From Geobacter sp. (GTDB lineage: Bacteria; Desulfobacterota; Desulfuromonadia; Geobacterales; DSM-12255): a stretch of DNA of 8,254 nt. The notes below the pieces were generated by a model. It made no database searches and had not been told where the DNA came from. It worked only from the letters and a program-made list of their open reading frames with translations. The translations under genes were made by a program, and so were the position numbers. Where the stretch lies: positions 1 through 8,254 of the forward strand of contig VEOV01000200.1 in the NCBI GenBank assembly GCA_012026855.1, given 5' to 3'. Within the stretch, counting starts at the first letter, position 1, and every line of letters begins with the position of its first letter. Below, piece by piece: positions 1-6,942 of this stretch.

Positions 1-320
1 ATGCCGTACAGGGTGGCGCTTGACGGCCGGATCTGGAATTGAGCTGCCAGGAGCTGCATGAATCTTGCGCCCAGGGGTGTGAAGTCATCTACCACGGTCA
101 CTGCATCGATTGCTGCTGCCAGGCTGACAAACTCGGCCGAAGCGGCGCCGGTCGACTCCTTTTCGGCGCGGAGCTGGGCCTGCAGAGAGAAGAGCAGTTC
201 CAGAGACTCCCCGGTTTCGCAGAAGGTCATTCTTTTGGCAATCCGCGTACGGAAGGAATCAAGCAGTGCGGCCCGGCCGCTTGACGAGACTATGCTGCTG
301 CCAGGCAGTGAAGTTACCAT
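1..320 (-). CDS. Unrecognised protein, 5' part only (runs off the left edge)
   Basis: An open frame of 106 codons starts at ATG 320-318 and is still open at base 1, so the C-terminus is missing. A GGAG lies about 8 nt before the ATG, and an in-frame TAG two codons upstream limits extension. The visible part begins MVTSLPGSSIVSSSGRAALL and continues with RMTFCETGESLELLFSLQAQ and, further on, AAIDAVTVVDDFTPLGARF. It is soluble-looking, with no signal peptide or membrane segment. It starts 31 nt after the symporter stop on the same strand, so it is probably the last visible gene of that operon. Homologous symporter operons often carry a DUF294/CBS nucleotidyltransferase or an exonuclease next, but I see no motif of either here. 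Function is left open. Plus-strand frames covering the same bases look like shadows. Confidence 0.65.
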   Translation of the reverse strand, partial: MVTSLPGSSIVSSSGRAALLDSFRTRIAKRMTFCETGESLELLFSLQAQLRAEKESTGAASAEFVSLAAAIDAVTVVDDFTPLGARFMQLLAAQFQIRPSSATLYG

Positions 321-351
321 CGGCTATGCTCCGTCGCACACTTGTTCACAG

Positions 352-1875
352 CTATTCTCCATGGACCTCTTCTGCCAGGAAACGCTGAATTTCAGCAGAA
401 GGGGGTTCGGTAAAGCGTGACACAACGATCATCACCAGAATCACCAGGGGAGCGCCGCAGAGCGCGGATGCGGGCAATGGGAAGATAGTATTCAGCAGCG
501 GCAGCAGACCACCAAACAGTGGTGAAGAAAAGGTTATGGCCAGACCGGTGAGCATCCCGGCGATTACTCCGCAGCGGTTGGTGCCGCTCCACCAGATGCC
601 GAGCAGAAATGCCGGAAAGATCGTATTGCCCGCCAGGGCAAAGGCGACGGCGGCGATTTCGGCAATCTGTCCGGGAGGGTTCAGGGCTGCCAGCAGCACC
701 AGAAAGGCCAGTACCAGAGTTGCCCCTTTGGCGGTGGCCATCCGGCTGGTTTCACTGGCCTGCTGGTTAATGATCCGGTAGTAGATGTCGTAGGAAATGG
801 AGGCAGCGCCGGTCATCAGCAGGCCGGCTACGGTGAAAAAGGCGGCGCTGACCGCACCAGCCGCCAGCATTCCCACTAGCCAGGAGGGCAGGCCCCCCAT
901 CAGGGCTGTCCTGAGGACCACAACGTCGGCCATCTTGTATGCCACCTGGGGGGGGAGGAACATGCCGCTGCGTGCCTCCAGAAGCTTGCCGAAAAGGGCG
1001 TAGGCAGGCGCCGACCAGTAGATCAGAGAGATGAAAAACAGCCCCCAGACCACGCTCCAGCGTGCATCCCGCACATTTGAGACGGTGTAGAACCGCGACA
1101 GGACGTGGGGGAGTCCGGCAGTGCCGAACATCAGGGTGAAACAGAGGGCGGTCCAGTGAAACAGCCCGAAATTGGCAAAGGGCGCAGTCATGTTGATGCC
1201 GAACTCTGTTGACAGGGTGTTAATTGCTGCGCCGTAGCCAAACTGCGGCAGTACCCAGAAGTAGCCGAGCCGGTAGGCAAGAAACATGAGCGGCAGAATG
1301 AAAGTGACGATCAGGACAAAATACTGCAGCTTCTGGCTCCGGGCGACCCCCATGACCCCTGAGAGGACGATATAACCCATCAACAGCACCGCGCCGATGA
1401 TGACCCCTTTGCTGTAGTCGGTCCCCAGCAGCCAGGCAAAGACAATGCCGATCCCCTTGAACTGGGCGACGCTGTAAATGAAACTGATGATGATGGAGAT
1501 AATGGCCGACAGAAGCCGGGCGGCCGTTGATTCATAGCGCTCGCCGATAAAATCCGGTGCCGTGTATTTGCCGAACCGGCGCAGCTGCCCAGCCAGGAGC
1601 ACCAGCAGGAGGACATAGCCCCCGGTCCAGCCGATGACGTAGGCCAGGGCCGAGTAGCCGTAAAGGTAGATGAGCCCGGCGATGCCGAGGAAGCTGGCCG
1701 CGCTCATCCAGTTGCTGGCAATGGCAGCGCCACCACCCACCCGACCGGTATAGCGTCCGGAAATGCCGTATTCAGAGCCGTCACGGGTTTTGTAGAGCAG
1801 CCCTGCCACGACGAAAACAAGCAGGACGGCAAAGACAATCATCATCGGTAAGGTCTTCTGCCCGGCGTCAATCAT
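352..1875 (-). CDS. Sodium:solute symporter, ActP-like large subunit (VC_2705-type)
   Basis: A 507-residue inner-membrane protein of the sodium:solute symporter (SSS, LeuT-fold) family, likely importing acetate or a similar small monocarboxylate with Na+. Hydrophobic segments run through the whole chain, about 13 helices. Family signatures seen are SNWMSAASF (residues 54-62, second helix, near the Na+ site), GTAGLPHVLSRF (251-262), and the AGAVSAAFF...SYDIY stretch (about 339-365), which resembles ActP. The ATG at 1875 lies inside the end of the upstream DUF4212 gene (8-nt overlap ATGATTGA), with GAGGG 5-6 nt before it, so the two are translationally coupled. This matches the known two-gene arrangement of the VC_2705 subfamily (small plus large subunit). 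At 507 residues it is somewhat shorter than ActP (about 550). The substrate cannot be read from sequence; acetate is inferred from the subfamily. Confidence 0.93.
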   Translation of the reverse strand: MIDAGQKTLPMMIVFAVLLVFVVAGLLYKTRDGSEYGISGRYTGRVGGGAAIASNWMSAASFLGIAGLIYLYGYSALAYVIGWTGGYVLLLVLLAGQLRRFGKYTAPDFIGERYESTAARLLSAIISIIISFIYSVAQFKGIGIVFAWLLGTDYSKGVIIGAVLLMGYIVLSGVMGVARSQKLQYFVLIVTFILPLMFLAYRLGYFWVLPQFGYGAAINTLSTEFGINMTAPFANFGLFHWTALCFTLMFGTAGLPHVLSRFYTVSNVRDARWSVVWGLFFISLIYWSAPAYALFGKLLEARSGMFLPPQVAYKMADVVVLRTALMGGLPSWLVGMLAAGAVSAAFFTVAGLLMTGAASISYDIYYRIINQQASETSRMATAKGATLVLAFLVLLAALNPPGQIAEIAAVAFALAGNTIFPAFLLGIWWSGTNRCGVIAGMLTGLAITFSSPLFGGLLPLLNTIFPLPASALCGAPLVILVMIVVSRFTEPPSAEIQRFLAEEVHGE

Positions 1876-2191
1876 AAAAGCCCTCTTTTCGCCTTGATTC
1901 CTTCTCTGCCAGTCGGTCGATGAGGATGTTGAACAGGATGCAGATCAGGATAAACCAGAGCGGCAGCATCTGGGCGGTGAACCAGTAGTGGAAGGGGAGA
2001 TTGAAGAAGGTGAAACTCTCCAGCCAGCTCTTGCCGCCATCACTGGCAGAAAGCCGCAGCCAGAGCTGAAAACCGAAAGAGGCGATACCCCACAGGGCCA
2101 GAATGGAAAGCATGATTTTCACTTCCCCCCGCATGAATCCCTGCTTGGGGCGGAAAAGGTTGACACGGTGCTGTTTATCAGGGGATTCCAT
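1868..2191 (-). CDS. DUF4212 small subunit of the sodium:solute symporter
   Basis: A 107-residue membrane protein with two hydrophobic segments: about residues 27-48 (IMLSILALWGIASFGFQLWL) and about 72-94 (FTAQMLPLWFILICILFNIL). A charged N-terminal stretch precedes them and a Lys/Arg/Glu-rich tail follows. This is the layout of the putative small subunit (DUF4212, TIGR03647-type) found directly upstream of VC_2705-type symporters; it presumably assembles with the 507-residue protein. The ATG at 2191 has a very good ribosome site, GGGAGGAG, 7 nt upstream. The gene begins 15 nt after the truD stop and its own stop overlaps the symporter start by 8 nt. Its exact role (stability, targeting or regulation of the large subunit) is not established. 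Confidence 0.88.
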   Translation of the reverse strand: MESPDKQHRVNLFRPKQGFMRGEVKIMLSILALWGIASFGFQLWLRLSASDGGKSWLESFTFFNLPFHYWFTAQMLPLWFILICILFNILIDRLAEKESRRKEGFYD

Positions 2192-2206
2192 TAAGTACTC
2201 CTCCCG

Positions 2207-3400
2207 TTATTTCATGATCTCCCGCAACAGGGTAGTTGCATAGGAACCCTTCGGCAGGCTGAATTCCAGCAGCAGCCCATTGTCCTGCAGCACTACAGTC
2301 GGCTCTTTCAGCTGTACCCGCAGGGGGCGGCGCTCACCGTCCAGGCTGAACCGGCCGCTATTGTTGAAGATGCTCCGCTCCAGGCCGGCCTCGGCAAGAA
2401 TCCGCTCCTCCAGCGCGGCGGGCGCACTCTGGGGGATGAGCATCTTTTTGCCGAACATCGGGCCGGTGGCCGATATCTCGAAGGCTGCGGCGCGGGCTGC
2501 TGCCTCCGGTTCATCGGTAACCAGAAAACAAGCGCCGTTGGCGTGCTTGCAGGCGATGTCGCCGACCGAAATCCGGGCAAGGGTATCAATTCTGGCGGCC
2601 AGGGTCAGGTCAAACAGCTGTGACTGGGCAGCCGAGAGGTAGAGATCGATGATTTTCGGATGGACGCTCTTCAGCGACCGTTCCCATTCTCCCGGCTTTT
2701 TTGCCAGTACTTTGACAAGCTCCTTCTCGGTGCGGCAGTGGGGGGGGAAGAGTTCCAGGGCAAGAGCGGCATTGCCGTCGGCATAGGCCTGCAGGGCGCT
2801 GCGCCATCTCTCGTCGCTAATGTCGTCCGGGTTGCCGAGGATGGCATCGACTGCCCCGGCGAAATCGCCGCTAAGAAGCTTCAGACCAGCCAGGGCAGAG
2901 TTGCCCCTGACGCCGTAGCGCTGACTGCCGAAATAGTTGGGGAGCCCCCTGGTCATGATGACATCAAGGCAGCTTTCCGCCAGCCGGGCTGCATCGCTGC
3001 AGACCTCCCGCAGCCTGATCCGGAAGCTGTTGCCGGCCAGATGGCCAAGGCGCAGCTTGTTGCCATGCCGCCTGGCCGAGAGCACTTTCATATTGGGGAT
3101 TTCCAGCCGGGCAACCTGTTCGGGGGAGGTCCCCTTGAGTGACACGGTCTGCCGGGTGATCCCCTTGGCATCCTTCATGCCGGCATAGCCGATATCCCGC
3201 TCGTTGATCTCAAGGGCCCTTGCCAGCCGCCGGTTCATCTCCAGGGTGGTGAGCCCCCGTTTTTCAATGAGCGCATAGGTATGCTCACCCTCGCCGCACG
3301 GCTCATAGAGCGGTATTTCGGTGACTTCGAAGTCTTCCGGAGACTCCTTGAAGATGCCGCCTGTGCCGGGCAGGCCGGTTGTCAGGTAAGGGTAGTGCAC
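2207..3400 (-). CDS. truD: tRNA pseudouridine(13) synthase TruD
   Basis: A cytoplasmic enzyme that isomerises uridine 13 of tRNA(Glu) and related tRNAs to pseudouridine. From the chosen start it has 397 residues, within or slightly above the usual 340-400 range. Diagnostic parts are the N-terminal LPGTGGIFKESPEDFEVTEI, the catalytic motif GYAGMKDAKGITRQ (catalytic Asp at about residue 77), NYFGSQRYG (about 155-163), and YLSAAQSQLFDL where the TRUD insertion domain returns to the core. I chose GTG 3400: AGGA lies 9 nt upstream and the codon directly follows the trmB stop with one base between. A TTG at 3424 would give 405 residues and a 23-nt overlap with trmB, but its nearest purine-rich site is 13 nt away. 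The partner trmB upstream also modifies tRNA, so the pair reads as one transcription unit. Confidence 0.96.
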   Translation of the reverse strand: MHYPYLTTGLPGTGGIFKESPEDFEVTEIPLYEPCGEGEHTYALIEKRGLTTLEMNRRLARALEINERDIGYAGMKDAKGITRQTVSLKGTSPEQVARLEIPNMKVLSARRHGNKLRLGHLAGNSFRIRLREVCSDAARLAESCLDVIMTRGLPNYFGSQRYGVRGNSALAGLKLLSGDFAGAVDAILGNPDDISDERWRSALQAYADGNAALALELFPPHCRTEKELVKVLAKKPGEWERSLKSVHPKIIDLYLSAAQSQLFDLTLAARIDTLARISVGDIACKHANGACFLVTDEPEAAARAAAFEISATGPMFGKKMLIPQSAPAALEERILAEAGLERSIFNNSGRFSLDGERRPLRVQLKEPTVVLQDNGLLLEFSLPKGSYATTLLREIMK

Positions 3401-3401
3401 G

Positions 3402-4052
3402 TCAGATTTTCCTGTAATGGACAAAGTGGATTGGTTTCCCCTCTTCCATGAATTTTAGCATGTATTTCGAGCGGTGATACCCCTCGAGGTCGAAGCGGTA
3501 CAGATCCGGCGCCAGCATGTTGGCATAGTCGCTCCGCCCGGCCATCATTTCCGCCACATCCAGGCCGTAGTCATCGAAGTCGGTGGCAAAGAAAAAGTCC
3601 GCTCCAGGCATCAGGAAGTCCCTGATAAAGTCCATGAAGCCGCTGTTGACCAGGCGGCGCTTGCGGTGGCGCTTTTTGGGCCAGGGATCGGGGCAGTTGA
3701 TATAGAGCGCCGTCAGGGAGGCGGGGGGGATCCGGCCGGCAATGAACTCCCGGGCCTCGACCCGCAGCACCCGGACATTGCTGACAGCGAGTTTATCCAG
3801 CCGCCGGCAGGTTTTGTCGCACCCCTTGTTGTAGTAATCAATGGCGATAAAGTTGATCTCAGGGTTATCAAGGGCTGTCTTGGCAATAAAATCACCGATG
3901 CCGCAGCCGATTTCCAGGGCCAGAGGGTTGTTGTTGCCGAAAATCTCGCTCCAGACAACTGTTTCGGTGGCATCTTTCAGGTCGATAAATAATGGGGATG
4001 CGATTTCGATCATCCGCTGGGTTGACTTGTTCATAGTGGCAAAAGGTATCAT
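3402..4052 (-). CDS. trmB: tRNA (guanine-N7-)-methyltransferase TrmB
   Basis: A SAM-dependent enzyme that makes 7-methylguanosine at position 46 of the tRNA variable loop. The SAM-binding motif LALEIGCGIGDFIAKTA, the YINCPDPWPKKRHRKRRLV signature and the C-terminal SKYMLKFMEEGKPIHFVHY are all present and typical of the family. Start choice matters. The frame is open to a TTG at 4109 (235 residues), but that adds a low-complexity tail and would lie only a few bases from the predicted transcription start. ATG 4052 (216 residues; AGG 5 nt upstream) puts only a short leader before the conserved QRMIEIASPLFIDL. ATG 4034 is also possible but has no visible ribosome site. The stop overlaps or abuts truD. 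It is the first gene of the minus-strand run, behind a promoter candidate at 4121-4149. Confidence 0.94.
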   Translation of the reverse strand: MIPFATMNKSTQRMIEIASPLFIDLKDATETVVWSEIFGNNNPLALEIGCGIGDFIAKTALDNPEINFIAIDYYNKGCDKTCRRLDKLAVSNVRVLRVEAREFIAGRIPPASLTALYINCPDPWPKKRHRKRRLVNSGFMDFIRDFLMPGADFFFATDFDDYGLDVAEMMAGRSDYANMLAPDLYRFDLEGYHRSKYMLKFMEEGKPIHFVHYRKI

Positions 4053-4102
4053 ATCAGCCTGTTCTGTTGAAGCAGAATCAGCGGTTGCCGGCTGATTGCC
4101 TG

Positions 4103-4130
4103 TTGACAATATTTCTGCCGATAGTATCGT
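4103..4130 (+). promoter_or_regulatory. Candidate sigma70 promoter for the secreted beta-sandwich gene
   Basis: A perfect -35 hexamer TTGACA (4103-4108) is followed after 16 bases by TATCGT (4125-4130; 4 of 6, including the key T-A and final T). Transcription would start near 4137, leaving about 34 nt of leader to the ATG at 4171. The -10 overlaps the -10 of the divergent candidate at 4121-4126. Confidence 0.5.
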
Positions 4131-4149
4131 ATTAGCTGTCTGTAATCAA
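4121..4149 (-). promoter_or_regulatory. Candidate sigma70 promoter for trmB-truD-symporter operon
   Basis: On the minus strand TTGATT (4149-4144) and TACTAT (4126-4121) are separated by 17 bases. Each hexamer matches 4 of 6 consensus bases. Transcription would start near 4114, giving a leader of about 60 nt to the ATG at 4052. It shares bases with the opposing promoter candidate. Prediction by eye only. Confidence 0.4.
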
Positions 4150-4170
4150 TTCCGTGTAAAGGGGTGCAAA

Positions 4171-4851
4171 ATGAAACGTGCGGCTTTGGCGGCGGTTTTT
4201 ACCTTGATGGCGGTTGCAACAGCAGGAGCGGATGAACTGCAGGATACTTTTGACAAGGTAAACAGAAATCTGTATGGCATTGAGACGGAAAAGCCGGCAC
4301 CAGAAAGACCCCGGAAAAAGCTGCCGGAGATCCGTGAGGAGGCGCCCGTTCGTGTTGAGCAGGAGGAGCGGGCGGATATCACCTGGGATTTTGAGACCGG
4401 CGACCTGCGGGGCTGGACGGCTGAGGGGGAAGCGTTCAGATACCAGCCGACCTATGGCGATAATCCGACCGCCCGGCATCGCGGTCAGCCCTCCCAGCAT
4501 CAGGGGGACTACTGGATCGGCGGCTACGAGCGCTGCCAGTCGCCTGACTGCAACGCCGGCGCGGTGCAGGGGGATGGCCCCCAGGGGACGCTCACCTCGG
4601 CCCCCTTTAGCGTGGACTCACCCTCAATCAGCTTCCTCATCGGCGGCGGCTGTGACCTGGCACACGAGCGGGTGGAAATCCTGGTGGAACGGCGGGTCGT
4701 TTACAAAGTGACCGGCAAATGCACCGAGAGCATGGGCCGGGTCTCCTTCGACATGTCCGAATTCATGGGGCAGACGGCCCGCATCCGGTTGATCGACAGC
4801 TCCAGCGGCGGCTGGGGGCATATCAATTTTGACGCAGTAAGATTTGAGTAA
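4171..4851 (+). CDS. Secreted beta-sandwich protein resembling GH32-associated domain
   Basis: 226 residues. The first 20 form a clear Sec signal peptide (MKRAALAAVFTLMAVATAGA, cut probably before Asp21), so the product is periplasmic or exported. A Glu/Pro/Arg/Lys-rich linker follows (about 35-68). The rest (about 69-226) is one domain: TWDFETGDLRGWTAEGEAF, a D-Y-W-I-G-G-Y-E strand, GTLTSAPFSV, ISFLIGGG, then ARIRLIDSSSGGWGHINFD at the end. This order closely recalls the beta-sandwich attached to some GH32 (levanase/sucrose hydrolase) proteins, so carbohydrate or surface binding is possible. No GH32 catalytic module is present. Cysteines at 122, 127, 161 and 184 could form two disulfides. 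The start at 4171 has AAAGGGG 6 nt upstream; an in-frame ATG at 4096 would bury the signal peptide and is rejected. Function is inferred from resemblance only. Confidence 0.8.
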   Translation: MKRAALAAVFTLMAVATAGADELQDTFDKVNRNLYGIETEKPAPERPRKKLPEIREEAPVRVEQEERADITWDFETGDLRGWTAEGEAFRYQPTYGDNPTARHRGQPSQHQGDYWIGGYERCQSPDCNAGAVQGDGPQGTLTSAPFSVDSPSISFLIGGGCDLAHERVEILVERRVVYKVTGKCTESMGRVSFDMSEFMGQTARIRLIDSSSGGWGHINFDAVRFE

Positions 4852-4875
4852 TTAGAGACTCTGTGCTACAACCTT

Positions 4876-4913
4876 CCGGGCAGTCGCGCTGCTATGCCGT
4901 AGCGACTGCCCGG
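4876..4913 (+). terminator. Hairpin terminator after the beta-sandwich gene
   Basis: A perfect 12-bp stem (CCGGGCAGTCGC, 4876-4887, with 4902-4913) encloses a 14-base loop and is followed by ATTTGTT. It starts 24 nt after the stop codon. The T-rich tail is short but the stem is very strong. It isolates the next gene transcriptionally. Confidence 0.75.
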
Positions 4914-4968
4914 ATTTGTTACTAAATCAAGAATTGGAACAATTTACCAACCCGGGAGGGTTCAGGAA

Positions 4969-5649
4969 ATGGCAGCCTTCTGGGCATCTTTGATTTTTGT
5001 GGTTCTGGCAGAGATGGGGGACAAAACCCAGCTTCTCGCCATGGCCTTTGCCACCCGCTACAAGACCGCCACCGTACTCTGGGCGGTCTTTGTCGCCACC
5101 GCCTTCAACCATGCCTTTGCCGTGGCGGTCGGCAATTACCTGACCCACATCATGCCGCTGCAGTACATTCAGGTGGCTGCGGCAGCCTCCTTCATCCTCT
5201 TCGGGCTCTGGACGGTCAGGGGGGATCAGCTGGAAGGGGAGGACAAGCGTTTCTCGTTCAGCCCCTTCTGGACGGTGGCCATCGCCTTTTTCGTGGCGGA
5301 GATGGGTGACAAGACCCAGCTGGCCACTGTGGCCCTGGCTGCCAAGTACCAGTCACCGGTCTTTGTCTGGCTCGGCACCAACGCCGGCATGATGATTGCC
5401 GACATCATCGGCATCGTCATCGGCATCGTCCTGCACAAGCATATCCCGGAGAATGCCGTCAAATGGGGGGCTGCGATCACCTTCATGGTTTTCGGGATGA
5501 TCGGGCTGCATCAGAATGTACCGTCCTATATCCTGACCCCCTTTGTGGAGGGGGTGACCATCGTGCTGCTGGCGGCCGCCTGTCTGGTGTTGTGGAAAAT
5601 GTCCGGGAAAACGCCGGAGGATGATGAAGAGCCGGAAGAGGTGGAGTGA
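4969..5649 (+). CDS. GDT1/TMEM165 (UPF0016) family cation transporter, probable Mn2+ exporter
   Basis: A 226-residue inner-membrane protein with two homologous halves, each opening with the family signature E-x-G-D-K-[TS]. These are AEMGDKTQLLAMAFATRY (signature at residues 15-20) and AEMGDKTQLATVALAAKY (111-116). About six to seven hydrophobic helices are visible, with a charged cytoplasmic-type loop near 86-96 (GDQLEGEDKRF) and a very acidic C-tail (EDDEEPEEVE). Family members move divalent cations: bacterial MneA-type proteins export manganese, and eukaryotic Gdt1/TMEM165 handle Ca2+ or Mn2+. The paired acidic motifs are the presumed cation site. The ATG at 4969 has GGGAGGG 8 nt upstream. 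It stands alone between two hairpin terminators. No yybP-ykoY manganese riboswitch, which often precedes this family, was recognised in the 117-nt upstream gap. The ion is inferred. Confidence 0.92.
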   Translation: MAAFWASLIFVVLAEMGDKTQLLAMAFATRYKTATVLWAVFVATAFNHAFAVAVGNYLTHIMPLQYIQVAAAASFILFGLWTVRGDQLEGEDKRFSFSPFWTVAIAFFVAEMGDKTQLATVALAAKYQSPVFVWLGTNAGMMIADIIGIVIGIVLHKHIPENAVKWGAAITFMVFGMIGLHQNVPSYILTPFVEGVTIVLLAAACLVLWKMSGKTPEDDEEPEEVE

Positions 5650-5712
5650 AAAGGTTTGTTTTGATTTACACCAGATGAGTAATTATTCTTCTTTTGAACG
5701 CGATAAGGCTGA

Positions 5713-5743
5713 CCAGACCGCCCAGTCTTTCCGGGCGGTCTGG
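5713..5743. terminator. Bidirectional hairpin terminator between convergent genes
   Basis: A perfect 11-bp stem (CCAGACCGCCC, 5713-5723, with 5733-5743) has a 9-base loop. It lies 64 nt past the transporter stop and 82 nt past the convergent kelch stop, so it could serve both. Neither side has a good T-run, so efficiency is uncertain. Nothing else is recognisable in 5650-5824. Confidence 0.65.
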
Positions 5744-5824
5744 CCGAACCGCTAGTTGGACATTCTCTTTCAGGCTAAATATTGGGGAATGGAGCGTGAC
5801 TCTTCTTTCCACTTAAGGTCAAAT

Positions 5825-6919
5825 TTACAGCGTTCCATTATACAACTCTGCACTGTTAAGCGAGCTGACGCCGTTACTGCCTCCCGTCAGCAGTACCTTA
5901 CCGTTCTGCAAAAGTGTGGCAGTAAAATTAAAGCGAGATGACACCATGTTGCCGATTGCAGTAAAGGTGTTGGTTGTTGGATTATATAGCTCGGCGCTGT
6001 TTGGATAAGAACTGCCAGTATATCCTGCTGTTATAAGTACAAAGCCATTGGCCAATAGTGTGGCATTATGCCCACGACGAGCAGTTCCCATATTTCCGGC
6101 TGTGGAAAAGGTTCCGGTTGTTGGGTCATACAGTTCTGCACTGTTATAGAATGTTGTAACATTGTATCCGCCAGCTATTAGAACTTTGCCATTGTTCAGT
6201 AGAGTTGCTGTTTGGCCATAACGTGCAGTTCCCATGCTGCCGGTAACCGTAAAAACCCCAGTTGCTGGGTCATACAGCTCAGCGCTACTTAAGGCTGCAC
6301 CGGAAGGATTATTGCCGCCTCCTGTTATTAGAACCTTACCGTCAGGTAGCAATGTTGCTAGAGGCCAGTAGCGTGCATCTCTCATACTGCCAGTTGAAGT
6401 GAAAGTCCCAGTTGCCGGATCATAAAGTTCGGCGCTGTTAAGATAACTCCCGTTGTACCCTCCTGTTATCAAGACTTTGCCGTTTGTCAGAAGAGTGGAA
6501 GATTGTCCCCGGCGAGCAGTGCCCATGCTTCCGGTTGCCGCAAAACTACCGGTAGCTGGATCGTATATCTCGGAACTTTTTAACTCTGGAGAATACGGTT
6601 GAGCTTGCCCTCCAGTAATCAAAACCTTTCCATTTGCCAGAAGAGTGGATGCATGTACAGTGCGCATTCCAACCATATTACCAGTAGCCGCAAAGGTGCC
6701 GGTTGCAGGATTGTAAAGCTCTGGTGCATTAGATCCAGTACCCCAGCCCGTTACTAACACTAAACCACTTTGAAGTAGAGTCGCTGCATGGTTGCTTCGT
6801 GCAGTTCCCATATTGCCGGTTGATGTAAAGCCCCCGCCTCCACCACCGCCACATCCCGTCAAGCCAAGGGCGACCGTAATCAATAATCCCATCATCCATT
6901 TGATTACATTCTGTTTCAT
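5825..6919 (-). CDS. Lipoprotein with seven kelch repeats (predicted seven-bladed propeller)
   Basis: 364 residues from ATG 6919. It has a lipoprotein signal with lipobox L-T-G-C (Cys23), then seven consecutive glycines as a flexible tether. From residue 31 to the end there are seven repeats of 45-50 residues. Each reads like F-x-x-T-G-x-M-x-x-x-R-x-x-x-x-[AS]-T-L-L-x-[ND]-G-x-V-L-[IV]-[TA]-G-G, then a variable loop and [SA]-[AS]-E-[LI]-Y-[DN]-P-[AT]-T. This is the kelch/galactose-oxidase propeller signature, and seven copies complete a ring with no room for a catalytic domain. The protein is probably membrane-anchored and faces the periplasm or outside; a ligand cannot be read. AGGAGGG lies 6 nt before the ATG; a GTG at 6922 would leave only 3 nt. 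The gene is more AT-rich than its neighbours, suggesting transfer or different selection. Confidence 0.9.
   Translation of the reverse strand: MKQNVIKWMMGLLITVALGLTGCGGGGGGGFTSTGNMGTARSNHAATLLQSGLVLVTGWGTGSNAPELYNPATGTFAATGNMVGMRTVHASTLLANGKVLITGGQAQPYSPELKSSEIYDPATGSFAATGSMGTARRGQSSTLLTNGKVLITGGYNGSYLNSAELYDPATGTFTSTGSMRDARYWPLATLLPDGKVLITGGGNNPSGAALSSAELYDPATGVFTVTGSMGTARYGQTATLLNNGKVLIAGGYNVTTFYNSAELYDPTTGTFSTAGNMGTARRGHNATLLANGFVLITAGYTGSSYPNSAELYNPTTNTFTAIGNMVSSRFNFTATLLQNGKVLLTGGSNGVSSLNSAELYNGTL
5828..6829 (-). repeat. Seven tandem ~135-150 bp coding repeats (kelch blades)
   Basis: The seven kelch units are also recognisable in DNA. Blocks such as GGATCATAAAGTTCGGCGCT and GTCATACAGTTCTGCACT recur roughly every 145 bp, as do segments encoding G-K-V-L-I-T-G-G and M-G-T-A-R. 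Copies have drifted most in the variable loops. Enough similarity remains for unequal recombination to change blade number. Confidence 0.8.
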
Positions 6920-6942
6920 CACTTACCCTCCTATTTTTTGGT

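Noticed and set aside
39..420. Two plus-strand open frames (81 and 120 codons)
   Set aside because: They lie opposite the minus-strand operon, have no ribosome site or recognisable motifs, and one runs into the symporter's 3' end; the minus frame there has a proper ribosome site.
4096..4170. N-terminal extension of the secreted beta-sandwich protein from ATG 4096
   Set aside because: It would place 25 residues before a textbook signal peptide, and it starts upstream of the -35 of the predicted promoter; ATG 4171 has a good ribosome site.
5756..5941. Plus-strand 61-codon frame
   Set aside because: It overlaps the kelch gene's 3' end on the opposite strand, with no ribosome site and no recognisable product.
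5828..6829. Regular repeats as a CRISPR array or satellite DNA
   Set aside because: The period is about 145 bp, the copies are diverged, and one continuous kelch protein frame explains them.
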